This document shows, in pieces, positions 46,444 through 54,867 of a stretch of DNA of 64,000 nt (its first letter is position 1; every line of letters starts with the position of its first letter). Source of the DNA: Plesiocystis pacifica SIR-1. GTDB lineage: Bacteria > Myxococcota_A > Polyangia > Nannocystales > Nannocystaceae. The stretch covers positions 124,001-188,000 of the forward strand of contig NZ_ABCS01000003.1 of assembly GCF_000170895.1 (NCBI RefSeq), written 5' to 3'. A program made the translations under genes and the position numbers. The notes under the pieces are model-generated. The model was not told the origin of the DNA and ran no database searches. It saw nothing but the letters and a program-made list of their open reading frames with translations.

Positions 46444-46794
46444 TCAGGGCGCGAAGCCGACGCCGAACTGGATGGTCTGGCGGCGATCCTCGGGGAAGCG
46501 CCAGCGCTTGATTCGACGCACCGCGCAGGCCGACAGGGCCGGCACGCCGAGCTCGTCGACCTCGAGGGTGACCCAGTCGACGGCGCCGTTGCGGCGGATG
46601 TCGACGGCGAACAGCAGCGAGCCCGCGCGGGTGCGCTGGTCGGCGGGGAGCTCGGACCAGCAGCTCTGCAGCTCGGGCAACTTGGCCTCGACCACGGCCT
46701 GGCGCGCGCTGGCCTTGGCCGAGCTCGAGCTTCCATGGGCGCAGCCGGCCAGGAGCACGAGGCCCGCCGCGCACAGGCACTGGCGCGCGCGCAT
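46444..46794 (-). CDS. Small lipoprotein with AgmX/TonB-C-like domain
   Basis: The 116-residue protein has a lipoprotein signal CAAGLVLLAGC (Cys at about residue 18). The mature part (about 35-115) has LPELQSCWSELPADQ, GSLLFAVDIRRNGAVDWVTLEV, ALSACAVRRIKRWRFPEDRRQTIQFGVGF. Two cysteines about 50 residues apart and the pattern G-beta-strand-NGAV, then W-R-F-P are the hallmarks of the AgmX/PglI-type TonB-C-like domain. The start ATG overlaps the dapB stop (TGATG), so it is translated with dapB. A link with lysine/peptidoglycan precursor synthesis is suggested only by position. Confidence 0.7.
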   Translation of the reverse strand: MRARQCLCAAGLVLLAGCAHGSSSSAKASARQAVVEAKLPELQSCWSELPADQRTRAGSLLFAVDIRRNGAVDWVTLEVDELGVPALSACAVRRIKRWRFPEDRRQTIQFGVGFAP

Positions 46795-47600
46795 CACAGC
46801 CCGAGGACGTCGAACATGTCGTAGACGCCGGGCTCGGCGTTGGCGGCCCAGCGAGCGGCCCGCAGGGCCCCGCGGGCGAAGATGGCCCGGTCGCCGGCGC
46901 GGTGGATGAGCTCGATGCGCTCGCCCTCGCCGAAGAACATCAAGGTGTGCTCGCCGGCCGAGTCGCCGCCGCGCATGCCGTAGACGCCGATCTCTTCCTC
47001 CTGGCGAACCTCCCGACGGCTCGAGCGATCGGTGATCGCCACGTCGGAGAACACCTGCTCCCGGGACTTGGCCACGGCCTGGGCGATGCGCAGGGCCGTG
47101 CCCGAGGGCGCGTCGCGCTTGTGGCGGTGGTGCAGCTCGACGATCTCGGCCTCCCAGTGGGGCCCGAGGGCCTGGGCGGCGACGGCCGCGAGGCGCTGCA
47201 TCAAGGTCACGCCCACGGAGAAGTTGGCGGCGTAGACCACGGGGATCTTGGTGCCGGCGTCGATCAGCAGCTGCTCTTGCTCTCCGCTCAGCCCGGTGGT
47301 CCCGATGACCAGGGGCACGCCCGCCTCGACGCAGCGGTTGACGTTGGTCTCCGTCGCCTTGGGCAGGGAGAAGTCGACGACCACGCTGCCCCGGCGGGGG
47401 CGGAGCTCGTCGTTGACGAGCACGCCGAGCTCCGGGCGGTTGACGAGGCGGCCGGCGTCCTGACCGATGCCGGGGCCGCCCGAGCGGTCGACGCAGGCGC
47501 CGAGGGTGAGGTCCTCGGAGTCCATCACTTCGCGGATGAGGGCGGTGCCCATGCGGCCGCGGGCGCCGACGACGAGAATCGAGATCATGCGGGTGTTCAT
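46794..47600 (-). CDS. dapB: 4-hydroxy-tetrahydrodipicolinate reductase
   Basis: DapB reduces the DapA product with NAD(P)H in lysine and meso-diaminopimelate synthesis. At 268 residues it has the Rossmann start ILVVGARGRMGTALI, VVVDFSLP, PLVIGTTGLS and the catalytic region VELHHRHKRDAPSGTALRIA with the conserved His and Lys. It lies 36 bp after dapA on the same strand and is coupled to a lipoprotein gene. All motifs are intact. Confidence 0.95.
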   Translation of the reverse strand: MNTRMISILVVGARGRMGTALIREVMDSEDLTLGACVDRSGGPGIGQDAGRLVNRPELGVLVNDELRPRRGSVVVDFSLPKATETNVNRCVEAGVPLVIGTTGLSGEQEQLLIDAGTKIPVVYAANFSVGVTLMQRLAAVAAQALGPHWEAEIVELHHRHKRDAPSGTALRIAQAVAKSREQVFSDVAITDRSSRREVRQEEEIGVYGMRGGDSAGEHTLMFFGEGERIELIHRAGDRAIFARGALRAARWAANAEPGVYDMFDVLGL

Positions 47601-47636
47601 GGTGGCAATCCTGTGGAAAGCGGGGACGGATGGGGC

Positions 47637-48539
47637 TCAGCCGAGCAGTCCGAGCTCGCGCATGCACGCGCCGAGCTGAGCGTAGAGGGGGTCGTCCACG
47701 GACATGTCGTGGAGGGGCGAGCGGAGCGTGAGGCTCGACAGCCCGAGCTGGTGGAGGGCGGCCTTGGCCGGGATCGGGTTGGCCGTGGCGAACAGCAGGC
47801 GGGTCAGCCGCAGCTGCTGGTAGTGGAGGCTCCGGGCCGCGTCGAGGCGGCCAGCGGCGAAGGCCTCGTAGAGGTCGACGATGAGCTTGGGCGCGACGTT
47901 GGAGACCACCGAGATGACCCCGTCGCCGCCCACGGCGAAGAAGGGCAGCATGGTGAAGTCGTCGCCGGACATCAGGCAAAAGGCCTCGCCGCACTGCTCG
48001 CGGACCTGGGCCGCGCGGTACATGTCCGCCGTGGCTTCCTTGACGCCCACGATGTTGGGGTGGCGGGCGAGCTCGCCGAGGGTCTCGGCCTGGATGTCGG
48101 CGACGGTCCGCCCGGGCACGTTGTAGACGACCATCGGCAGGTCGACGGCGTCGGCGATCGCCGTGAAGTGGCGGACCATGCCGGACTGCGGGGGCTTGTT
48201 GTAGTAGGGGACGACCTGCATGGTCGCGGTGACCCCGAGCTCCTTGCACGCCCGGGCCAGCTCGATGGCCTCGCGGGTGGAGTTGGAGCCGGCGCCGGCG
48301 AGCACGGGCACGCGCCCGTCCGCGACGCGGTTGACGACCTCGACGACGTGGATGTGCTCGGCGTGGGACAAGGTCGCGGCCTCGCCCGTGGTCCCGCAGG
48401 GGACCAGGCCGTGGATGCCGCCGGCGATCTGAGCCTCGACCAGCTTGGCGAGGGCGTCGTCGTCGACGCGGCCCTCCGCGTCCATGGGGGTGATCAGGGC
48501 CGTGAAGACGCCGCGGAAGATCTTGGCCGTGTCCGACAT
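47637..48539 (-). CDS. dapA: 4-hydroxy-tetrahydrodipicolinate synthase
   Basis: DapA condenses pyruvate with aspartate semialdehyde, the first committed step to lysine and diaminopimelate. The 300-residue TIM barrel has LVPCGTTGEAATL (Thr pair), VPYYNKPPQSG, VVYNVPGRT with the catalytic Tyr and IVGVKEATAD with the Schiff-base Lys. GDDFTMLPFFAVGGDGVISVVSNVAP is the C-terminal signature. It heads the dapA-dapB-lipoprotein operon. The start ATG is 50 bp from the end of the preceding small TPR gene. Confidence 0.95.
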   Translation of the reverse strand: MSDTAKIFRGVFTALITPMDAEGRVDDDALAKLVEAQIAGGIHGLVPCGTTGEAATLSHAEHIHVVEVVNRVADGRVPVLAGAGSNSTREAIELARACKELGVTATMQVVPYYNKPPQSGMVRHFTAIADAVDLPMVVYNVPGRTVADIQAETLGELARHPNIVGVKEATADMYRAAQVREQCGEAFCLMSGDDFTMLPFFAVGGDGVISVVSNVAPKLIVDLYEAFAAGRLDAARSLHYQQLRLTRLLFATANPIPAKAALHQLGLSSLTLRSPLHDMSVDDPLYAQLGACMRELGLLG

Positions 48540-48589
48540 CGTTGCGGGACACTAACTCACGGTCGAGGACGGCTCAAACGCGGGCGGCT

Positions 48590-49081
48590 TTACCAGCTCA
48601 GCGCCTCGGCGACGGCGATCAGGCTCAAAGGGCCGCGCGGCACGGAGTGGACCAGGGCGACGGCCGCCGACGCCGGGCCCAGGGGCGCGCTGATGCGCCG
48701 CGAGCCGGCGAGGGCCTCGCAGCGCACGGAGCTGTAGCGCAGCCCCGCGCTGACCCGCGGGTCGTGGAGCCGGGTCGTCCCGAGGATCGCGTGGAGGCGG
48801 AGCGGGCTGGCCTCGTCGTCGAGGGGGGAGAGCTCGTCGAGCAGGGCCTCGGGGACCTCCCAGCGCAGCTCGATCTCGCCAGCGCTGGCGACCGCGCCGG
48901 CGACGAAGCGGGCGCTGAACCGAGCTTGCGGCCGCACGCGCAGGCGCTCGACGAGGGCGAGGGCGTGGCCGTTGGTGGGGTCGCCAGCGAGCACCTCGTC
49001 GAGGGTCGCGCGGGCGCGCTCGGGGTGGCCCTGGGCGAGGTAGAGGAGCGCAAGGGTGGGGCTGGCCAGGGGCTCACTCAC
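48590..49081 (-). CDS. Small protein with N-terminal TPR-like motif
   Basis: The 163-residue protein begins with a TPR-like helix pair (LALLYLAQGHPERARATLDEVLAGDPTNGHALALVERLR), followed by a beta-rich domain of about 110 residues with no known match (FSARFVAGAVASAGEIELRWEVPEAL, RLHAILGTTRLHDPR). The GTG start overlaps the ribF stop (GTGA), so it is translated with ribF. It has no signal peptide. No function is known; it is described as a ribF-coupled protein. Confidence 0.6.
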   Translation of the reverse strand: MSEPLASPTLALLYLAQGHPERARATLDEVLAGDPTNGHALALVERLRVRPQARFSARFVAGAVASAGEIELRWEVPEALLDELSPLDDEASPLRLHAILGTTRLHDPRVSAGLRYSSVRCEALAGSRRISAPLGPASAAVALVHSVPRGPLSLIAVAEALSW

Positions 49082-50154
49082 GGCTGGACCTCGCTGCGTT
49101 CGGCCTGTTCGAAGGGGGGAAGGGCCGCGTCGGCGGCCACGGGCCGAGCGTGGCGGCGGGCCTCGGCGGCGGCGTCGAGGAGGGGGCGGGCGCGGGCGAT
49201 GTCGGCGGCGATGGCCTCGCGCAGGGCCTGGGGCCCGTCGAAGCGCTGCTCACCCCGGATGTAGTCGACGAAGGCCACCTCGACGCGCCGGCCGTAGAGG
49301 CGCGCGCCCAGGTCGACGTCGAGGGCGTGGACCTCGAGGCGCAGCGGGGCGTCCTCGCGCGCGCCGGTGAAGGTCGGGTTGGTGCCGAGGTTGGCGACGG
49401 CGGCCCAGCTGTCCCCGGCGTCGCCATCGCTCAGGTCGGTCAGGAAGCAGGCGTAGACCCCGGAGCTCGGCAGCAAGGACGCGGCGGCGACGTTGGCGGT
49501 GGGGAAGCCGAGCCCGCGGCCGCGGGCGTCTCCGTGGACCACCTCGCCCTCCACGGCGTAGAGGCGCCCGAGCACCCGAGCGGCGCGCTCGACCTGGCCC
49601 TCGCTGACGTAGCGGCGGATCGCCGTGGATCCGAGCTTCTCGCCGGCCAGCTCGCCGCGGCCTTCGATCTTCTCGACCACGGACACGCGCACGCCCGCCG
49701 GCTCGAGCAGGGCGCGGAGCTCCTCGGGCCCGCCGGCCCGGCGAGCGCCGAAGCGAAAGTCGTAGCCGACGATCACCGCCGCGGGGGCGAGGCCGTCGAG
49801 CAGGAAGGCCTGGACGAAGGCCTGGGGGCTCATGGTCGAGACCGAGGGATCGAAGCGCAGCATCACCAGCTCGTCCACGCCGAGCTCACGGCACACGCGG
49901 ACGCGCTGCGCGGGGGTCTGGAGCCGGGGCGCGGCCTTGCCGGGGGCGAGCACGTCGGCGGGGCGGGGCTCGAAGGTGACCACGGCGACGCGACCGGCGA
50001 GGCTGCGCGCCCGAGCGATCAGGCCCTGGTGCCCGCGGTGCATGCCGTCGAAGGTGCCCAGGCACACGGCGGTGTCGGCCGGGAGGGCTCCGGGCGTGGG
50101 CGGGGTCGGGGAGTCCGGCGGCGTGGGGGCGGACGAGAGGTCGAGGACGCGCAT
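49078..50154 (-). CDS. ribF: Bifunctional riboflavin kinase/FAD synthetase
   Basis: RibF converts riboflavin to FMN and then FAD. The 358-residue protein has a cytidylyltransferase-like FAD synthetase domain in the N-terminal half (CLGTFDGMHRGHQGLIARA with the HxGH motif, VVTFEPRPADVL, VIVGYDFRFGARRAGG, STAIRRYVSEGQV) and a riboflavin-kinase domain at about 200-330 (GDARGRGLGFPTANV, GVYACFL, NLGTNPTF, VEVAFVDYIRGEQRF). Both are complete. The N-terminus carries a Pro/Thr-rich extension of about 30 residues. It overlaps the downstream TPR gene by 4 bp. The start faces a divergent membrane-protein gene. Confidence 0.95.
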   Translation of the reverse strand: MRVLDLSSAPTPPDSPTPPTPGALPADTAVCLGTFDGMHRGHQGLIARARSLAGRVAVVTFEPRPADVLAPGKAAPRLQTPAQRVRVCRELGVDELVMLRFDPSVSTMSPQAFVQAFLLDGLAPAAVIVGYDFRFGARRAGGPEELRALLEPAGVRVSVVEKIEGRGELAGEKLGSTAIRRYVSEGQVERAARVLGRLYAVEGEVVHGDARGRGLGFPTANVAAASLLPSSGVYACFLTDLSDGDAGDSWAAVANLGTNPTFTGAREDAPLRLEVHALDVDLGARLYGRRVEVAFVDYIRGEQRFDGPQALREAIAADIARARPLLDAAAEARRHARPVAADAALPPFEQAERSEVQP

Positions 50155-50292
50155 GCGGCTGAGGCAGGCGCAACCTAGCAGGCGCCTCGGGCAGCGCCTA
50201 GATGGGCCGATCGCCCGGGGCGGCGGCCTCGACGGGCCGCGCTCTTGGCGCTGGTCGGCGGCCCGCGCGGGCGCCCAGGCTATGCTCCGCCG

Positions 50293-52458
50293 GTGCGGCA
50301 CGTGCTCGCGGTGGCGTGGATCGCCTTCGTCTTCCTGATGATCGGGGCTTCCCCCGCGCACTTTTGGTTGGACTCCGGAGAGATCGCCGCCGCCGGGGCC
50401 GAGCTCGGCGTCATGCACCCCACGGGCGTGCCCGGCTACATCCCGCTGCTGCACGTGGCCACCGCGCTGCCCGTCGGCAGCCTCGGCTTTCGCATGGCCC
50501 TGTGCTCGAGCCTGTGCATGGCCGGCGCGATCGCCCTGGTGCTGGCGATCTTCGAGCGCCGCGGCGCGCACTGGGGCCTCGTGTGGGCCCTCGGCCTGTG
50601 GATGCCGCTGGGCCTGACCCTGGCCCGCAACGCGCGGGTCGTCGAGATCTACGCCTTCGCGGCCCTGCTCCTGGCTGCGGCGCTGTGGGGCTTCGACCCG
50701 GCGGTCGCCGACGCGCGCCGGGACGCGCGAAGGAGCGTGGGCGTGCTCGCGGCCGTGGTCGCGACCTGGGGCTTTGGCGACCTGCGCCTGGCCCTGGTGC
50801 CGGCCGTGGTGCTCGCGTGGATCCTCGCGTGGCGCCGGGGCGAGGCGTGGACGCGCTGGGCCCCGCTGGTCGTGGCGTTGGCGTCGACGGTGGTCCTGAC
50901 CTTGCCCTTCGCGGCGGCCCGCGGCCCCGCGGCGGACTGGGGGCACCCGGTCGACGCGGCCTCGGTCTGGGCCCACGTCCAGGCCACGGCGATCCGCGAC
51001 AGCTTCGCGGTCAAGCTCGCCGGCATGGGCTCGCGCGCCTGGGGCCTGCACGCGCGCCAGAGCTTGCTGCGCCTGACCGAGGACCTGGGCCCGGTCGGCC
51101 TGCTCGCGTCCGTGGGCGCCCTGGCCCTGGGCTTGACCCGCCCGCTGTCCGCCCACGCCCGCGAGCGCGAGCTGGCCAAGGCCGAGAGCCGCGACGCTCG
51201 GCCGCTGCGCGAGTTCCTCGACGCCGACCACGGCCTCGCGCGCTGGCTCGGCTGGCTGGCCCTCGTCGAGCTCGTCTACGCCGTGGCCATCAACCCCATG
51301 GGCGGGCGCGATCGCCAGACCGGGCTGGCCCTCGCCGTGGTGCTGACCGTCGCCCTGGGCCTGGCGCTGCACCGCTGGCTCGAGCACGGCGCCCGCGGTC
51401 CCCGGGCCAGCGAGGCGCCCGGCCCCCGCAAGCGCCGGCTGTTTGGTCTCGGCGTCCTCGCGCTGTTTTTGTGGCTGCCGCCGGCCTACGAGAGCGCCTC
51501 GGACCTGCTCGTCACGCGCTCGTGGGCGCCCCACGCCTGGACCCGCGCGGCCCTGGCCGACGCGCCCCAGGACGCCCTGCTGCTCAGCCAGAGCGACGAT
51601 CTGAGCGCTGGCCTGGCGGCGGCCCGGGCCCTCGAGGGGGCGCGCCCCGATCTGGTCACCGCGCCGGCCCAGCACCTCTACCGCGAGCCCACGCCCTGGC
51701 AGCTCGCCGAGCCTCGCCGCGCCTCGGTGTGGATGGCCGCCGAGCAGGTCGAGTCGAGCCGCTGGCAGGGCCAGGGCGAGCGCGGCCGGGTGCTCGCGGC
51801 CTTCGACGCGTGGCAGGGCTACGTGGTCCTCGAGTCCCCGACCACCGGCGCGCTCGGGGGCGTGGCCCTGCCCGCCTTGCCGGGCGACGCGGCGCGCTTG
51901 CCTCTGGCCGTCAGCCTGCTCCCGCCGCCGCGCGACGCCCTCCCGGCCACCGCGCGGGCCCCCGGCGAGGACCCCCTCGCGCCCCTGCGGGCCACCCTCG
52001 CGCGCTGGTCGGGGCGCCTCGACAACCCCGTCGATCGCCAGCGCCTCGCCGACGCCCTCGCCCTCGCCGTCCACGGTCGCTTCGCCCGCTCGCCGGACTC
52101 GCCCGTGCGCTGGCTCGAGGCCCGGGACGGCTACGGGCTGATCCTCGACGAGGTCGACCCCGACCACCCGCGCTCGCTGATCGGCCTGGCCGCCGCCGAG
52201 GATCGCTTTGGCGAGACCCGCCGCGCCATCGAGCTCACCCGCCGGGCCCTCGAGCTCGACCCCGAGCGCTCGACGGCCGCCGCCAACTTGGCGCTCTATC
52301 TGTCGCGCGACGAGGGCGGCCTCGAACAGGCGCGCGAGCTGGCCGAGCTGGCCGTCGAGCTCGCGGCCGACAAGCGCTCGAACTGGTCGCGCCTGCTGCA
52401 GGTGTGTCAGGCCCAGGGCGACGGCGAGTGCGAGGCTCGGGCGCAGGCGAAGCTGTGA
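50293..52458 (+). CDS. DUF2723-type membrane protein with TPR-like C-terminus
   Basis: The 721-residue protein has about nine predicted membrane helices in residues 1-420 and the DUF2723 signature SGEIAAAGAELGVMHPTGVPGYI with the Asp/Glu of a GT-C-type glycosyltransferase active site (WLDSGE). A soluble part follows, ending with TPR-like helices (RAIELTRRALELDPERSTAAANLALYLSRDEGGLEQARELAELAVELAAD). Relatives include O-mannosyltransferase-like enzymes that glycosylate exported proteins, so a lipid-linked sugar transfer role is plausible. GTG 50293 is chosen because the first helix starts directly after it; an alternative TTG 50245 would add 16 residues. It is divergent from ribF. Confidence 0.75.
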   Translation: MRHVLAVAWIAFVFLMIGASPAHFWLDSGEIAAAGAELGVMHPTGVPGYIPLLHVATALPVGSLGFRMALCSSLCMAGAIALVLAIFERRGAHWGLVWALGLWMPLGLTLARNARVVEIYAFAALLLAAALWGFDPAVADARRDARRSVGVLAAVVATWGFGDLRLALVPAVVLAWILAWRRGEAWTRWAPLVVALASTVVLTLPFAAARGPAADWGHPVDAASVWAHVQATAIRDSFAVKLAGMGSRAWGLHARQSLLRLTEDLGPVGLLASVGALALGLTRPLSAHARERELAKAESRDARPLREFLDADHGLARWLGWLALVELVYAVAINPMGGRDRQTGLALAVVLTVALGLALHRWLEHGARGPRASEAPGPRKRRLFGLGVLALFLWLPPAYESASDLLVTRSWAPHAWTRAALADAPQDALLLSQSDDLSAGLAAARALEGARPDLVTAPAQHLYREPTPWQLAEPRRASVWMAAEQVESSRWQGQGERGRVLAAFDAWQGYVVLESPTTGALGGVALPALPGDAARLPLAVSLLPPPRDALPATARAPGEDPLAPLRATLARWSGRLDNPVDRQRLADALALAVHGRFARSPDSPVRWLEARDGYGLILDEVDPDHPRSLIGLAAAEDRFGETRRAIELTRRALELDPERSTAAANLALYLSRDEGGLEQARELAELAVELAADKRSNWSRLLQVCQAQGDGECEARAQAKL

Positions 52459-52558
52459 CGCGCGATGGGGTTTGGATCGATTCCGTTCGGTTCAGCGCAC
52501 TCGATCGCCAATGCATGCGACGCCATGAGCTCGCTCGTTCGCGTTTGGGCGGCGCGCG

Positions 52559-52927
52559 TCAGTCGAGGTGCTGGGTGTTCTCCATGCGCGAGACCATCTT
52601 GAGCATGGACTCCATCTGCGCGACCTCTGCCCGGGTCTTCTCGAGCAGCTCGTTGGACTCGCGGTGGTCCACGCCGAGCTCCTTGGCCTTCTCGAGCTGG
52701 GCCAGGCCCTCCTTGGTCTTCTCGAGGCAGGTCGAGATGCGGCTCGCGTTGATCACCGCCTGGCCCGAGGCGGCGTCGAAGCCCAGGTCGCAGGCGCCCC
52801 GCTCGGCCTCGCCGAGCAAGCGCAGGCCCTCGGCGTAGTAGTCGTTGCCGTTCTCCATGCAGGCGCTGGTCAGCGCGAGGGCGAGGAGGGCAGGGGCGAG
52901 GCGAGTCCAGGGGAGAGGGCGACGCAT
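52559..52927 (-). CDS. Small helical lipoprotein of unknown function
   Basis: The 122-residue protein has a lipoprotein signal LAPALLALALTSAC (Cys near residue 23). The mature part is mostly helical (YYAEGLRLLGEAERGACDLG, TCLEKTKEGLAQLEKAKELG, RESNELLEKTRAEVAQMESML) with two extra cysteines. It resembles TPR-like coiled segments. The ATG is the only start that gives a proper signal. It is convergent with the DUF2723 gene; no partner is evident. Function unknown. Confidence 0.65.
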   Translation of the reverse strand: MRRPLPWTRLAPALLALALTSACMENGNDYYAEGLRLLGEAERGACDLGFDAASGQAVINASRISTCLEKTKEGLAQLEKAKELGVDHRESNELLEKTRAEVAQMESMLKMVSRMENTQHLD

Positions 52928-53002
52928 GGGATGAGCTCGGGGCGTCGGCGACGCGGCATGGCGTGCACAGGGGGTCTCGACGCGAGTGTTAGACTGCCAT
53001 GG

Positions 53003-54343
53003 ATGTCGGTCATCGCACAGCGACTGCGAGAGGCCCGCGCAGAGGCGGGTTTGAGCCTGGAGGCCATGGGGGCCCTCGTAGGTGTGCCTGCAGATGCGAT
53101 TCGGAGCTTTGAGGAGGAGGCTCGCTGGCCGCCGACATCCACCGTGCGTGCCTACGCGACGGTCTTCGGCAGTCGAGTCGAACGCTTCTTGCGCGACGGG
53201 GCGGTGAATGCGCCGTCTGCCTTGCTGTTTCGCTCCGCGTTCGAGCAGGGCGGAGACTTGTCCCAGGCGTTGGGTCCGTCGGACCTTCGGGTGCTCGGCC
53301 GCTTCCTCTCGTGCGTCGCGGATGCCCATGAGCTCGAGGTGGCGATGGGTCGAGGCCGCCCCAAGCTGGAGCTCGACGACCCCTCCCGCGGCGAAGAGCT
53401 TCCCTGGGTCCGCGGCCGAGCGTGCGCCGAGTACGTTCGGCGGGAGCTCGGGCTTGGCGACGCGCCGATCCCCTCCATGCTCGCGCTGCTCCGAGAGCGC
53501 CTGGGGTGGTCGGTGTTTTTCGTGACCCCCGACGAGCTGTCCTCGACGGTGGAGGGCGCCTCGACGGCGGCGCCTGGACCCGGGCTGCTCATCAACCTCG
53601 TGGGCGGGCGCGAGAGCTGGTGGCGGACGCGCGCGAGCTTGGCCCACGAGATGTGCCACGTCTTGTTCGACACGCGCGCTCGGCCCTATCTGTTGAGCCC
53701 CGAGGGCAGCCTCAAGGACCGCGGGGACTGGTCGCTGGTCGAGCGTTTCGCGGAGCTCGAGAGTCGGGCGAACGCGTTCGCGGCCTACTTCCTCGTCCCG
53801 CGTCAGTCGCTGAGGGCCCTCGTGGGAGCGAACGCCGTGACGGGCACCATCGTTGATGAAGTTTGTCGTGTCTTCGGCGTCGGCAGGACGATGGCAGTGC
53901 ACCGCTTGGGCCACGAGTTTGGGTTGTCCGAGCAGGACAAGGCCGAGCTGCTCGAGACGTGGAGCCGCAGCCCCGATGTCAGGCCGCACCCAGACGCCGC
54001 GCTCTCGCCGGGCTTGCCTGGGGAGTTCCTGAGCCGACGGGTCGTCGAGGCCGTCGAGGTGGGGGTGCTCGACACGGTGCAAGCACGCTCGATCCTCCGC
54101 GTGCCCATGTCCGAGGAGATCGCGGCGTTGGGAGCCCGCGGTGCCGCGCTGCTCGAGCCCGAGAGCCTCGCGCGCGCCCGCGCCGAGGCGCACGGCTGGA
54201 CCCTTGGGATGGGTTCGTGCCGGTCCGTCAGCGCCATGAAGACCCCGGCAGGGTGGACGGTGACCATCGAGGGGCGGCGAGGCTCCTCGGTGGTTCAGCG
54301 CGACGTCGAAGTCTCTGCCGGCTTTGAGCTGGTGTCTGCCTGA
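53003..54343 (+). CDS. XRE regulator fused to ImmA/IrrE metallopeptidase
   Basis: The 446-residue protein joins an N-terminal XRE-type helix-turn-helix (about 4-60: RLREARAEAGLSLEAMGALVGVPADAIRSFE) to an ImmA/IrrE-like peptidase domain. The zinc site is LAHEMCHVLF (H215-E-M-C-H219), with the third ligand in E253-S-R-ANAFAAYFLVP. ImmA/IrrE peptidases cleave repressors on DNA damage or phage stress (PprI/ImmA). The C-terminus (about 300-446) has a further helical and beta region of unknown fold. A purine-rich tract precedes the next gene. Base composition is somewhat lower in GC at third positions than in the neighbours, which may mean transfer. Confidence 0.85.
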   Translation: MSVIAQRLREARAEAGLSLEAMGALVGVPADAIRSFEEEARWPPTSTVRAYATVFGSRVERFLRDGAVNAPSALLFRSAFEQGGDLSQALGPSDLRVLGRFLSCVADAHELEVAMGRGRPKLELDDPSRGEELPWVRGRACAEYVRRELGLGDAPIPSMLALLRERLGWSVFFVTPDELSSTVEGASTAAPGPGLLINLVGGRESWWRTRASLAHEMCHVLFDTRARPYLLSPEGSLKDRGDWSLVERFAELESRANAFAAYFLVPRQSLRALVGANAVTGTIVDEVCRVFGVGRTMAVHRLGHEFGLSEQDKAELLETWSRSPDVRPHPDAALSPGLPGEFLSRRVVEAVEVGVLDTVQARSILRVPMSEEIAALGARGAALLEPESLARARAEAHGWTLGMGSCRSVSAMKTPAGWTVTIEGRRGSSVVQRDVEVSAGFELVSA

Positions 54344-54357
54344 GGAGTCGTCGCCGA

Positions 54358-54867
54358 GTGGAGCGACATGTCTCGCAGCTGAGGCACAGCTATTGTGTGC
54401 CGGCCTGCATCGTCATGGTCGAGCGCTGGCGAGGAGCCTCGAGCGTCGACACGGATCGACGGCAAGAGCAGCTGTTCTCGAAGTTCGCCTCCAACGGCCT
54501 GTGCTCACTGAGAGCCCTCGACGGGCGCGTGGGCCAGTGGCGGTACTTTTCCGTGGACGACCCCGACAGCTCGGAGCTGCTCGCTGCCGAGGTCTCGGAT
54601 GATCGATGGGCGATCGTCGAGTGCATGTCGGGTCCCTTCGGAGCAGCGCTGCGTCGGCTCGAAGCACGGTCTCCGCACGGAGAGCTGTCCCCAGGCCCCT
54701 TGCCCTATCACGCCATCTGCCTCGTTGGCCGGACAGGTCGCGGCTTTGAATTCCTGGACCCCTGGTCGGCCCGCGAGCACCAGCCCCTGACGATCTCCAT
54801 CGAGGACTTCGCCACCTTTTGGACGGGCGGAGCGCTCTTCGTTCAGCGAGTGCCCATTCACGGCTGA
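54358..54867 (+). CDS. C39-like papain-fold cysteine peptidase
   Basis: The 169-residue protein has the layout of a papain-like C39 peptidase: catalytic Cys in SYCVPACIVM (C13), the His in LPYHAICLVG (H118) and the Asp in GFEFLDPWS (D134). TISIEDFATFWTGGALFVQ closes the fold. No signal peptide, no transporter fusion and no leader cluster are present, so it is not a bacteriocin exporter. The GTG has GAGGAG 10 nt upstream, starting at the end of the ImmA gene; the gap between the genes is 14 bp, so the two are co-transcribed. The target is unknown. It overlaps the convergent gene by 10 bp. Confidence 0.75.
   Translation: MERHVSQLRHSYCVPACIVMVERWRGASSVDTDRRQEQLFSKFASNGLCSLRALDGRVGQWRYFSVDDPDSSELLAAEVSDDRWAIVECMSGPFGAALRRLEARSPHGELSPGPLPYHAICLVGRTGRGFEFLDPWSAREHQPLTISIEDFATFWTGGALFVQRVPIHG

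Noticed and set aside
52456-52561. 9-bp inverted repeat TGACGCGCG/CGCGCGTCA around convergent stops, 88 bp apart
   Set aside because: The distance is too long for a terminator stem, and such GC-rich 9-mers are likely by chance here.
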